Origin: Prochlorococcus sp. AG-347-N23
GTDB taxonomy: Bacteria > Cyanobacteriota > Cyanobacteriia > PCC-6307 > Cyanobiaceae
NCBI GenBank assembly: GCA_003281125.1
Contig: QCCW01000001.1
Span: forward strand, 50,284-114,283
DNA: 64,000 nucleotides
Direction: 5' to 3'
The position numbers were made by a program, and so were the translations under genes. Shown here one piece after another: positions 56,928 to 64,000 of the stretch (position 1 is the first letter of the stretch; each line of letters starts with the position of its first letter). A model generated the notes under the pieces. That model ran no database searches. It was not told the origin of the DNA and was given only the letters and a program-made list of their open reading frames with translations.

Positions 56928-57487
56928 AATTTATCTAAAAATTGTTTAGCTCTAAACCAAGCCGTTACGGTTTTTGCGTCAAGAATTTCTTCCCCACTAG
57001 AAATAAGATTATCTAGCTCCTTGGGATCTAAAATTAAAACTTCTATATCTTCATCTAAATCTCCTTTAACCTCGGAATTGAGTTTGTTTAAATCACGAGC
57101 TAAAAATAAATAAATTTCTTCATCTGCATAACCAGGAGCAGGGACAAGAGTTCCTAGTTCGTCCCATTTGTTTGCACTGAATCCTGTCTCTTCTTGTATT
57201 TCTCTTTGAATTGAATTAATAGGTGTTTCACCTATTTCTAAGGTACCTGCTGGAAATTCTAATAAATACCTAGAAACAGCAAATCTATATTGCCGAAGAA
57301 TGATAACTTTATTGTCTTTTGTAATAGGTACGGCCAATGCTGCCCCAGGATGTTTAATGTATCCATATTCACCTTCATGTCCATTTGGAAGCTCAATTCT
57401 ATTTATTTCGAAACTAAATTTTTTTGACTTTAACTCAGATATTTTTTCTTTAAAAATGGATCTTTTTATAAGTTTTTTGTTGCCCAT
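56924..57487 (-). CDS. NUDIX hydrolase (ADP-ribose pyrophosphatase type)
   Basis: This 187-residue protein contains a perfect NUDIX box, G-x5-E-x7-RE-I-x-EE-x-GF, starting at about residue 92 (in GTLEIGETPINS and QREIQEETGF). It also has LLEFPAGTLE and GYADEEIYLFLA, typical of ADP-ribose or nucleoside-diphosphate-sugar pyrophosphatases. The precise substrate is unknown. It is directly upstream of the photolyase and 47 bp downstream of folK, all minus strand. Confidence 0.9.
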   Translation of the reverse strand: MGNKKLIKRSIFKEKISELKSKKFSFEINRIELPNGHEGEYGYIKHPGAALAVPITKDNKVIILRQYRFAVSRYLLEFPAGTLEIGETPINSIQREIQEETGFSANKWDELGTLVPAPGYADEEIYLFLARDLNKLNSEVKGDLDEDIEVLILDPKELDNLISSGEEILDAKTVTAWFRAKQFLDKL

Positions 57488-57534
57488 AATTTTTAAATGA
57501 AAATAGCCTAACAGTTATTTTTTGGTTTTGTAAA

Positions 57535-58113
57535 TCATTCAATAGACCATTTTGGGTCATCAAACTTTTTGATTTTTTGGCTTCTACTTAAGATCTCAGA
57601 AAGTGGTGTAATAACGAAATTCCGATTCATGAATCTAGGGTGAGGTAATGTCAATTCCTCGTCAACCGTATAAAAATCTTCCCACCAAAGAATATCTAAA
57701 TCGAGACATCTTGATAGCCATTTTTTACCCTTTGGCGCCTCTTCTCGTCCGAAAAATCTCTCCAACTTTTTTAGCTCTTTTAAAAGTAATTTCGCGTTTT
57801 TATTTGATGGTTTAGGGAAAGAATTACTTTTTATGAGTAATAAAGTATTTAAATAATTTGGCTGCTCATTTTCAACACCATGGGGTAATGTCTCATAAAT
57901 TGAAGACCAAAAAAAGTTTGCATGGAATTTGCTTTTCTCTTCTTTTTTTTTGTTGGAACTATCTCCCCAAATATTTATTATTTCCTCTATTTTTGGTTTG
58001 CAAATTAATAGTGACTCAAGAGGGCTCCCGAATTTACTATCAATATTTGCTCCTAGGGATATACATAGTCCATTTTTGATATTAAGATTTGATAATTCCA
58101 CTACAAAAAACAA
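57535..58113 (-). CDS. folK: 2-amino-4-hydroxy-6-hydroxymethyldihydropteridine pyrophosphokinase
   Basis: FolK pyrophosphorylates hydroxymethyl-dihydropterin in folate synthesis. Motifs visible are [18 protein letters not shown] near the N-terminus, the [20 protein letters not shown] loop and [10 protein letters not shown] followed by [14 protein letters not shown]. The start is uncertain: TTG at 58111-58113, or a GTG four codons further. The start lies only 36 bp from the divergent chlD start, so the promoters must overlap. Confidence 0.92.
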   Translation of the reverse strand: MFFVVELSNLNIKNGLCISLGANIDSKFGSPLESLLICKPKIEEIINIWGDSSNKKKEEKSKFHANFFWSSIYETLPHGVENEQPNYLNTLLLIKSNSFPKPSNKNAKLLLKELKKLERFFGREEAPKGKKWLSRCLDLDILWWEDFYTVDEELTLPHPRFMNRNFVITPLSEILSRSQKIKKFDDPKWSIE

Positions 58114-58149
58114 AGTTATTGGATAAATTCTATATCAGGCATTTTTAAA

Positions 58150-60327
58150 GTGATTTTGAACCCCGAGTTAAAAGAAAAAGGAGAAATTAAAGATTTAATA
58201 AAGTCAAAGGATTCTTTTAGAGCTTTCCCTTTGGCCGCAATTACAGGTCATAGCTTATTGAAATTATCTTTACTTTTGGCAGCAGTTGATCCCAGTTTAG
58301 GGGGAGTGATTATTGCTGGCGGAAGAGGTACTGGTAAGTCAGTATTAGCGCGGGGTTTACATACTTTACTTCCTCCTATAGAGGTATTGGATAATGAATT
58401 AATACTGGAAAAGCTAACTGAGAAAAATAGTGGAACTTCATTAAGACCTATTGGTAGGAACCTAGATCCAGATAAACCAGAGGAATGGGATATTAGTACT
58501 AATAAATTGTTGGAGGAGGTAATTGGAAGTGATTATTTGAATCAAATTGAAGAAATTCCCAAAAAAGTAAGGGAGGCACCATTTATTCAAGTTCCTATTG
58601 GCATAACTGAAGATAGACTTGTTGGATCAATTGACGTCGCTGCTTCATTAAGTACGGGGGAACAAGTTTTTCAACCTGGAATTTTAGCAGAGGCTCATAG
58701 AGGTGTTCTTTATGTAGACGATATAAACTTATTGGATGATGGTATTGTAAATTTAGTTCTTGAAGCTACAGGAAGAGAGAAAAATAATATTGAAAGAGAT
58801 GGTTTGAGCCTTTCTCATCCTTGCAAGTCACTTTTAATAGCAACTTATAATCCTGAAGAAGGTGCTTTAAGAGATCATGTTTTAGATCGTTTTGCGATTG
58901 TGCTTTCCGCAGATCAATCTTTTGATAATGTTCAAAGAGTTGAGATTACAAAATCTGTTTTAGCACATGCAGAAAATAATATTAAATTTTCAGAAAAATG
59001 GTCTGAAGAATCTGATAATTTATCTACTCAATTAATTTTGGCAAGGCAATGGTTAAAGGATGTCAAGATAACAAAAGAGCAAATAACTTATTTAGTGAAT
59101 GAGGCTCTAAGAGGAGGAGTAGAAGGGCATAGGTCAGAATTATTTGCAGTAAAAGTTGCAAAGGCAAATGCAGCTCTTCGAGGCGATGAGAATGTAAATT
59201 CTGAAGACCTAAAAGTAGCAGTAAGATTAGTTATCCTTCCACGTGCAATGCAAATACCACCTGAAGATGATGATATTCAACCTCCTCCGCCAGAGGATCA
59301 GAGCCCGCCACCCCCACCTCAATCAAATAATGATGAATCGGAACCTGAGGCTAGTGAAAGTGAAGATAATCAAGAGCAAGAACAAGAAGAGGATAATTCT
59401 GATGTAGAAGAAGAATCTACTCCCGATATACCAGAAGAATTTATATTAGATCCTGAGGCATGTATGGTTGATCCTGATTTATTACTTTTTTCATCAGCTA
59501 AAGCCAAGGCAGGTAATAGTGGAAGTAGATCAGTGATATTTAGCGACAGTAGAGGAAGATATGTAAAACCTATTATTCCAAGAGGCAAAGTAAAAAGAAT
59601 TGCGGTAGATGCTACTCTTCGAGCTGCCGCGCCTTATCAAAAATCAAGAAGACTAAGGAACCCTCATAAATCAATAGTTATTGAAGAAAACGATTTTAGG
59701 GCAAAGCTTTTACAAAAAAAAGCTGGTGCTTTAGTTATTTTTCTGGTTGATGCGAGCGGCTCTATGGCTCTAAATAGAATGCAAAGTGCTAAAGGTGCAG
59801 TTATACGACTTTTAACAGAGGCATATGAGAATAGAGATGAAGTAGCCTTGATTCCTTTTAGAGGTAATCAGGCTGAAGTTCTTTTACCTCCAACAAGATC
59901 TATAACTGCAGCAAAAAGAAGGCTAGAAACAATGCCTTGCGGAGGTGGATCGCCTTTGGCTCATGGGTTAACACAATCAGCGAAAGTAGCAAAAAATGCA
60001 CTTTCTACAGGAGATATAGGTCAAGTTATTGTTGTAGGGATTACTGATGGGAGAGGAAATGTACCCTTAGGATTATCTCTTGGACAAAATGAGTTTGAAG
60101 AAAAAGATAATGAAAATCTGAATTTAAAGCAAGAGGTTCTCGATATTGCTGCAAAATATCCCATGCTTGGCATAAAACTCTTAATTGTTGATACAGAGCG
60201 AAAATTTATCGCAAGTGGTTTTGGTAAAGAATTAGCAGAGGCAGCTCAAGGAAAATATGTTCAATTGCCGAAAGCTACAGATAAAGCAATCGCAGCGATG
60301 GCTTTAAATGCTATAAATGAATTTTGA
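58150..60327 (+). CDS. chlD: Magnesium-chelatase subunit ChlD
   Basis: ChlD is a subunit of Mg-chelatase, which inserts magnesium into protoporphyrin IX, the first committed step of chlorophyll synthesis. The N-terminal AAA domain has [15 protein letters not shown] (Walker A-like), a proline- and acid-rich linker follows (about residues 375-425, [14 protein letters not shown] then E/D-rich), and the C-terminal VWA domain has the MIDAS DASGSMA motif. The 725-residue length fits cyanobacteria. The start is GTG. ChlH and ChlI are not in the window. Confidence 0.97.
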   Translation: MILNPELKEKGEIKDLIKSKDSFRAFPLAAITGHSLLKLSLLLAAVDPSLGGVIIAGGRGTGKSVLARGLHTLLPPIEVLDNELILEKLTEKNSGTSLRPIGRNLDPDKPEEWDISTNKLLEEVIGSDYLNQIEEIPKKVREAPFIQVPIGITEDRLVGSIDVAASLSTGEQVFQPGILAEAHRGVLYVDDINLLDDGIVNLVLEATGREKNNIERDGLSLSHPCKSLLIATYNPEEGALRDHVLDRFAIVLSADQSFDNVQRVEITKSVLAHAENNIKFSEKWSEESDNLSTQLILARQWLKDVKITKEQITYLVNEALRGGVEGHRSELFAVKVAKANAALRGDENVNSEDLKVAVRLVILPRAMQIPPEDDDIQPPPPEDQSPPPPPQSNNDESEPEASESEDNQEQEQEEDNSDVEEESTPDIPEEFILDPEACMVDPDLLLFSSAKAKAGNSGSRSVIFSDSRGRYVKPIIPRGKVKRIAVDATLRAAAPYQKSRRLRNPHKSIVIEENDFRAKLLQKKAGALVIFLVDASGSMALNRMQSAKGAVIRLLTEAYENRDEVALIPFRGNQAEVLLPPTRSITAAKRRLETMPCGGGSPLAHGLTQSAKVAKNALSTGDIGQVIVVGITDGRGNVPLGLSLGQNEFEEKDNENLNLKQEVLDIAAKYPMLGIKLLIVDTERKFIASGFGKELAEAAQGKYVQLPKATDKAIAAMALNAINEF

Positions 60328-60333
60328 TAGTAC

Positions 60334-61179
60334 TTATGGATAAATTTCGTTAAGAAATTTTGAAAGTCCAATAGTTAAATCTCTTATTGATTTGGTTAAT
60401 TCTTTATCTTTTGTTAATTTTGCAAAATCATCGCTCATATCATCCATTTTGCTGGAAATTGATCTTGCAGCATTAATTGTCAATTTAATATCATTGAGTG
60501 TTTCTTCATCGTCCAATGTAGACAAAATCTTATTCAAATGATTAGCAGCGATTGTAATTTCTGTTATTAAAGGTTTAACTCTCAGTATTTCTTGCTTTGA
60601 CAAATAAATTAGTTCATCAAGGTTTTCTTGTGTTCTATCAAATTGGTCAATCGAGTTGACAATATTTTCAATTAGGTTTTCTTGATTTGATTCTTTTAGA
60701 AGTTGACTTATTTTACTTGTTATATTTGACAGACTTGATAATTGTTTCCCGGTGATTGTATCACCCTGACAAATAATTAATTTTGAATCGCAATTTTCGG
60801 ATGTAGGTTTTGCATTGTTTTTAGGAATTGTTTTTTCGCTAGTTTCTAAAGCGACTTGCACGTCTCCTCCAAGGAAAGAATTAGTTACTACTCTGGCAAA
60901 TGCTGGCTTAGGAAGAATAATTTCAGGATTATTTAGAACTATTTTTGCTTTAATTGATTCATTTGTAAACAAAATTTCTTCTATTGATCCCACTAAAATT
61001 CCTCTATAGGTAACTGGAGATTTTTTTGATAAACCGCTTGCATTATTGAATTCAGCAAATAGGTGCCAGCTTTTTGAAGATAATCTGACTCCTTTAAGCC
61101 AAACAGAAAAAAATGTAAATATTAAAATTCCTCCCAATAAGGAAAATCCAACTATTGAATCTCGTAAGCTTCTACGCAT
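60334..61179 (-). CDS. MCE-family (MlaD-like) lipid transport protein
   Basis: This 281-residue protein has an N-terminal membrane anchor (about residues 10-27) followed by an MCE domain (VTYRGILVGSIEEI, then PAFARVVTNSFLGGDVQVAL) and a long helical C-terminus. This matches the cyanobacterial Ycf22/MlaD type, the periplasmic component of an ABC lipid transporter. It lies 5 bp after the ABC ATPase gene, which is presumably its partner; the permease is not adjacent. Confidence 0.88.
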   Translation of the reverse strand: MRRSLRDSIVGFSLLGGILIFTFFSVWLKGVRLSSKSWHLFAEFNNASGLSKKSPVTYRGILVGSIEEILFTNESIKAKIVLNNPEIILPKPAFARVVTNSFLGGDVQVALETSEKTIPKNNAKPTSENCDSKLIICQGDTITGKQLSSLSNITSKISQLLKESNQENLIENIVNSIDQFDRTQENLDELIYLSKQEILRVKPLITEITIAANHLNKILSTLDDEETLNDIKLTINAARSISSKMDDMSDDFAKLTKDKELTKSIRDLTIGLSKFLNEIYP

Positions 61180-61184
61180 AATTC

Positions 61185-61982
61185 CTAAATGTCTTTGGGT
61201 TGCATTGGACCATCAAGTTTCCCATTACGAAATTGAAATACATAGGGATCATTACTCTCTTTGAATTCATCAATAGAACCTGCCCATCGAAATTTTCCTC
61301 CATAAAGCATTAAAACTTTATCAGATGTCCTTTCTATAGTACTAAGAACATGGCTTACTACAATAGATGATCCATTTGCTTTATCATTTGTTTTGTTAAT
61401 TAAATCTTCAATTCTTGATGAGGCAATTGGATCCAAACCTGCAGTCGGTTCATCAAAAAGTAATAAAGGTTTAGTTTTCGCGTTAATAGTTTGATCTGTA
61501 ATTAAGGCTCTAGCAAAACTTACTCTTTTTTGCATACCTCCACTTAATTCATTGGGAAGTTTATTCTCAACATTAAATAACCCAACCTCAGCCAAGCATT
61601 CACATACGATTTCATGAATCAACCTTTTAGATAAGTTTTTATTCCTTTTAAGGAGAAAACCTACATTTTCCTCAATAGTTAAAGATCCTAGTAATGCTGG
61701 GTTTTGAAAAACTAGTCTTACATCAGGAGGGTTATTTTGATCTAGTCTTAAATATGTTTGTTTTTCACCAAATATTCTTAATTCTCCCTTGGTGGGTAAA
61801 ATGAGGCCTGCTAATATTTTTAAGATAGTCGATTTACCTGAGCCAGAGGGGCCAACAATTGCTAATTTCTCTCCATCATTTAGTTTAAAATTTAGTTGAT
61901 TAAGTACATTAACCTCTCCCCAACTTATTGAGAGGTTTTTGGTTTCAACTGCATGTTTTGATTTTTTCAAACCTTTTATCAA
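61185..61982 (-). CDS. ABC transporter ATP-binding protein (MlaF-like)
   Basis: This 265-residue ATPase has Walker A GPSGSGKST, the signature LSGGMQKRVSFARAL, Walker B LLLFDEPTAGLDP and the H-loop VVSHVLSTIE. The SGGMQKR signature form and the adjacent MCE gene fit the Mla/TGD lipid-transport ATPases. The start is TTG; no ATG is available upstream in frame. A membrane permease is expected elsewhere in the genome. Confidence 0.93.
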   Translation of the reverse strand: MIKGLKKSKHAVETKNLSISWGEVNVLNQLNFKLNDGEKLAIVGPSGSGKSTILKILAGLILPTKGELRIFGEKQTYLRLDQNNPPDVRLVFQNPALLGSLTIEENVGFLLKRNKNLSKRLIHEIVCECLAEVGLFNVENKLPNELSGGMQKRVSFARALITDQTINAKTKPLLLFDEPTAGLDPIASSRIEDLINKTNDKANGSSIVVSHVLSTIERTSDKVLMLYGGKFRWAGSIDEFKESNDPYVFQFRNGKLDGPMQPKDI

Positions 61983-62108
61983 GGAAAAAGTAATCGTTCT
62001 TTATATATATTGCCTATTTTTAGAAATAAAAAAAGGATGTATGAATTTCATTTATAATGAATCTATCTAGTTTTTTTATTTGCGAAAAAAATATTTAAGA
62101 GGTTTTTA

Positions 62109-63494
62109 ATGAATAAACAAAAAAAAAGAATCAGAAGATACTATAGATATTTTGAAAAATCTAAATTTGTCTTGCTAAACAAAATTTTAAGAATCTTAAG
62201 TTGGCTTTTACCAGGCTTGGTAATAAAAAGATGGATGATTACTTCTGCAGTTGGATTTTTGACATCACTATTGGGACTGGCAATTTGGACAAATTTAACA
62301 CCTCTTTATTGGCTTATTGGAATATTTATTAGGATCATAAGAGGCTTAACAAGTATTTTGCCAGTTTCATTATTAGGTCCATTAATTTTTGTGATTGGAC
62401 TTTTTTTAATAGTGATTGGACAAAATAGAAGTATTAACTCTATTAAAAAAGCTCTTGCTCCAGAAAAAAGTACATTTTTAGTTGATGCATTAAGAGTTAA
62501 GAGTAAATTAAATAGGGGTCCTAATATTGTTGCAATTGGTGGAGGAACAGGCTTATCTACTTTATTAAAAGGCTTAAAAAATTACAGCAGTAATATTACA
62601 GCAATAGTAACTGTTTCTGATGATGGAGGAAGCAGTGGAATTCTAAGAAAACAATTAGGCGTGCAACCTCCAGGAGATATTAGAAATTGTTTGGCTGCCT
62701 TATCAAACGAAGAACCTATTCTGACTAGGTTATTTCAATATAGATTTTCAGGAGGTAGTGGTCTAGAGGGTCATAGTTTTGGAAATCTTTTTTTATCTGC
62801 TTTAACAACAATTACAGGTAGTTTAGAAAAAGCAGTACAAGCTTCTAGTAAAGTTTTAGCTGTGCAAGGTCAAGTTGTACCTGCAACAAATATTGATGTA
62901 ATGTTATGGGCCGAATTAGAGGATGGTCAAAAAATTTTTGGTGAAAGTAATATTAGTAAATCAAAAAAATTAATTTCAAAGATTGGATACCTCCCAGAAA
63001 ATCCCCCTGCTCTATCAAGTGCTCTCGAATCTATTAAAGAAGCTGACTTAATTGTTCTTGGCCCTGGGAGTCTTTACACTTCATTATTGCCAAACTTGTT
63101 GGTTCCTGAGATAGTAGATGCCTTACTACAAAGTAATGCTCCCAAAATTTATATAAGTAATTTGATGACTCAACCTGGGGAAACAGATGGACTAAATGTT
63201 TATCAACATATCAAATCAATAGAAAAACAATTATCAACTTTTGGGGTTAATACTCGAATTTTTAATGCAATTCTATCCCAAATTCAATTTGAAAAGTCTC
63301 CGTTAGTAGATTATTACGAAAGTAGGGGAGCAGAACCAGTTCGATGTAACAAAGAAAAATTATTATCTGAGGGTTATTATGTTTTGCAAGCACCATTGTA
63401 TTCAAAAAGAATAACTCCCACTCTTAGACATGATCCTAGAAGACTTGCAAGAGCAGTTATATTTATGTATCGCAAATTAAAAAAATCAACCTAA
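62109..63494 (+). CDS. YvcK/CofD-like protein with N-terminal membrane domain
   Basis: This 461-residue protein has two to three hydrophobic segments in its first 120 residues and a C-terminal CofD-like Rossmann domain: [16 protein letters not shown] near residue 141, [25 protein letters not shown] and [14 protein letters not shown]. YvcK proteins bind UDP-sugars and affect cell shape or carbon metabolism in other bacteria. The N-terminal membrane extension is usual in cyanobacteria. It overlaps the convergent ndhJ by 4 bp. Confidence 0.9.
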   Translation: MNKQKKRIRRYYRYFEKSKFVLLNKILRILSWLLPGLVIKRWMITSAVGFLTSLLGLAIWTNLTPLYWLIGIFIRIIRGLTSILPVSLLGPLIFVIGLFLIVIGQNRSINSIKKALAPEKSTFLVDALRVKSKLNRGPNIVAIGGGTGLSTLLKGLKNYSSNITAIVTVSDDGGSSGILRKQLGVQPPGDIRNCLAALSNEEPILTRLFQYRFSGGSGLEGHSFGNLFLSALTTITGSLEKAVQASSKVLAVQGQVVPATNIDVMLWAELEDGQKIFGESNISKSKKLISKIGYLPENPPALSSALESIKEADLIVLGPGSLYTSLLPNLLVPEIVDALLQSNAPKIYISNLMTQPGETDGLNVYQHIKSIEKQLSTFGVNTRIFNAILSQIQFEKSPLVDYYESRGAEPVRCNKEKLLSEGYYVLQAPLYSKRITPTLRHDPRRLARAVIFMYRKLKKST

Positions 63495-64000
63495 TAAGCA
63501 TCTTGAAGCTCATAGAAGTCAGGTTGGATATAGTCTTTCCTCAATGGCCATCCTCTCCAGTCTTCGGGCATTAAGAGTCTTTTGGGATTCGGATGATCAA
63601 TAAAATTTATTCCAAACATGTCATATGTTTCTCTTTCTTGCCAATCACTTCCTTTAAAAATGTTATACAAACTAGGAATTGATAAATCCGAATCTCTTTT
63701 TAAGAAGACTTTTAATCTAACTTCTTCAATCTTTTCGATTTTTTGTAAGTCATCAACAGTTATGAAATGATAGAAACTAACAAGTCTTTTACCTGGCCCC
63801 TCATCATAGCCACCTTGACATTGGAGATAATTGAAACCGTAATTTCTTAAGGCAGATACTGCTTCATATAATTTGTTAGGTTCCACAGAAATGTTTTCAA
63901 TTCCTATGAGATCATCAGATAAAGATTGATTTGGAATTCCATCTTTAGTTAAAGATTGGCTTATAAACCCCTCTTTTTCTATTGAAGTATCTAAGGATGT
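63491..64000 (-). CDS. ndhJ: NAD(P)H-quinone oxidoreductase subunit J (partial)
   Basis: The visible 169 residues run from the window edge to the stop. They contain [17 protein letters not shown], the Complex I 30-kDa signature [16 protein letters not shown] and the C-terminal [11 protein letters not shown]. NdhJ is a hydrophilic-arm subunit of NDH-1, which supports cyclic electron flow and respiration in thylakoids. A GTG at 63886 is not the start: the frame continues upstream without a stop to position 64000, so the N-terminus lies beyond the window. Confidence 0.93.
   Translation of the reverse strand, partial: TSLDTSIEKEGFISQSLTKDGIPNQSLSDDLIGIENISVEPNKLYEAVSALRNYGFNYLQCQGGYDEGPGKRLVSFYHFITVDDLQKIEKIEEVRLKVFLKRDSDLSIPSLYNIFKGSDWQERETYDMFGINFIDHPNPKRLLMPEDWRGWPLRKDYIQPDFYELQDAY

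Noticed and set aside
1-64000. CRISPR arrays, transposons, prophage, toxin-antitoxin or restriction systems
   Set aside because: No regularly spaced direct repeats, transposase or integrase motifs, or known defence domains were seen; every long frame is a core metabolic, photosynthetic or conserved cyanobacterial gene.

Overview
The window looks like a chromosomal segment of a high-light-adapted Prochlorococcus. It is strongly A+T-rich (about 30% G+C by eye) and very compact: no gene-free stretch exceeds about 250 bp and many neighbouring genes overlap by 4-30 bp. It carries oxygenic photosynthesis genes (psbO, psbH, psbN, psbI, psbK, chlD, crtR, ndhJ), the cyanobacterial nitrogen regulator ntcA, and a run of cyanobacteria-restricted DUF families (DUF2555, DUF565/Ycf20, DUF3177, DUF3084, DUF3146, DUF3769, DUF3181, DUF3155). 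I see no insertion sequence, prophage, CRISPR array, integrase or composition break; this is core genome. Species and clade are inferred from protein content and base composition only.

Layout. 1-8.2 kb: the tail of chorismate synthase, then a minus-strand block of a KDPG-aldolase-like protein, ftsH, ATP sulfurylase, psbO (with its own terminator), coaBC and a DUF2555 protein; two small plus-strand genes including ycf20; pyrB. 8.2-10.5 kb: a 3-methyladenine DNA glycosylase gene that contains no ATG at all, gatC, the beta-carotene hydroxylase crtR (which also lacks an ATG at its N-terminus) and tRNA-Leu(UAG). 10.6-20.5 kb: a Ycf66-like membrane protein, ileS, a DUF3177 protein, trmB, glmM, a TxlA-like thioredoxin, thyX and dcd (both serving thymidylate synthesis), a corrinoid-adenosyltransferase-like protein without a recognisable P-loop, and ntcA. 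20.5-25.6 kb: a DUF3084 protein, an RNase H-fold putative resolvase, a DUF3146 protein, pth, the divergent psbH / psbN-psbI cluster and a large LptD-like outer-membrane protein.

25.6-45.5 kb: a tightly coupled glyA-cinA-leuC-leuD operon, tRNA-Arg(ACG), two small genes, murJ, sfsA, amt1 with a textbook NtcA promoter and a hairpin in its leader, ispH, a DoxX protein, purH, an esterase, a DUF3155 protein, an orphan histidine kinase preceded by a 250-bp gap with several nested hairpins, cobS, tgt, psbK, an oxidoreductase, a CNNM/CorC-type membrane protein and tRNA-Met(CAU). 45.6-64 kb: pyrE, ygfZ, a TM0106-type RecB-like nuclease, a phosphohexomutase, an XTP/dITP pyrophosphatase, a carotenoid cleavage oxygenase, hisB, fabI, a redoxin, a DegT aminotransferase, a photolyase, a NUDIX hydrolase, folK, chlD, an MCE protein with its ABC ATPase, a YvcK/CofD-like protein and most of ndhJ.

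How the parts relate. Most genes are housekeeping: nucleotide, cofactor, amino-acid, tRNA and envelope metabolism around photosystem II. The visible regulatory theme is nitrogen: ntcA has a near-consensus NtcA site at its own promoter, and amt1 has a perfect GTA-N8-TAC site with a correctly spaced -10 box. I did not find a clearly new multi-gene system. The observations most worth following are the two adjacent genes without conventional start codons, the CobA-like protein that has lost its Walker A motif, the candidate structured RNA before the orphan kinase, and the amt1 leader hairpin.
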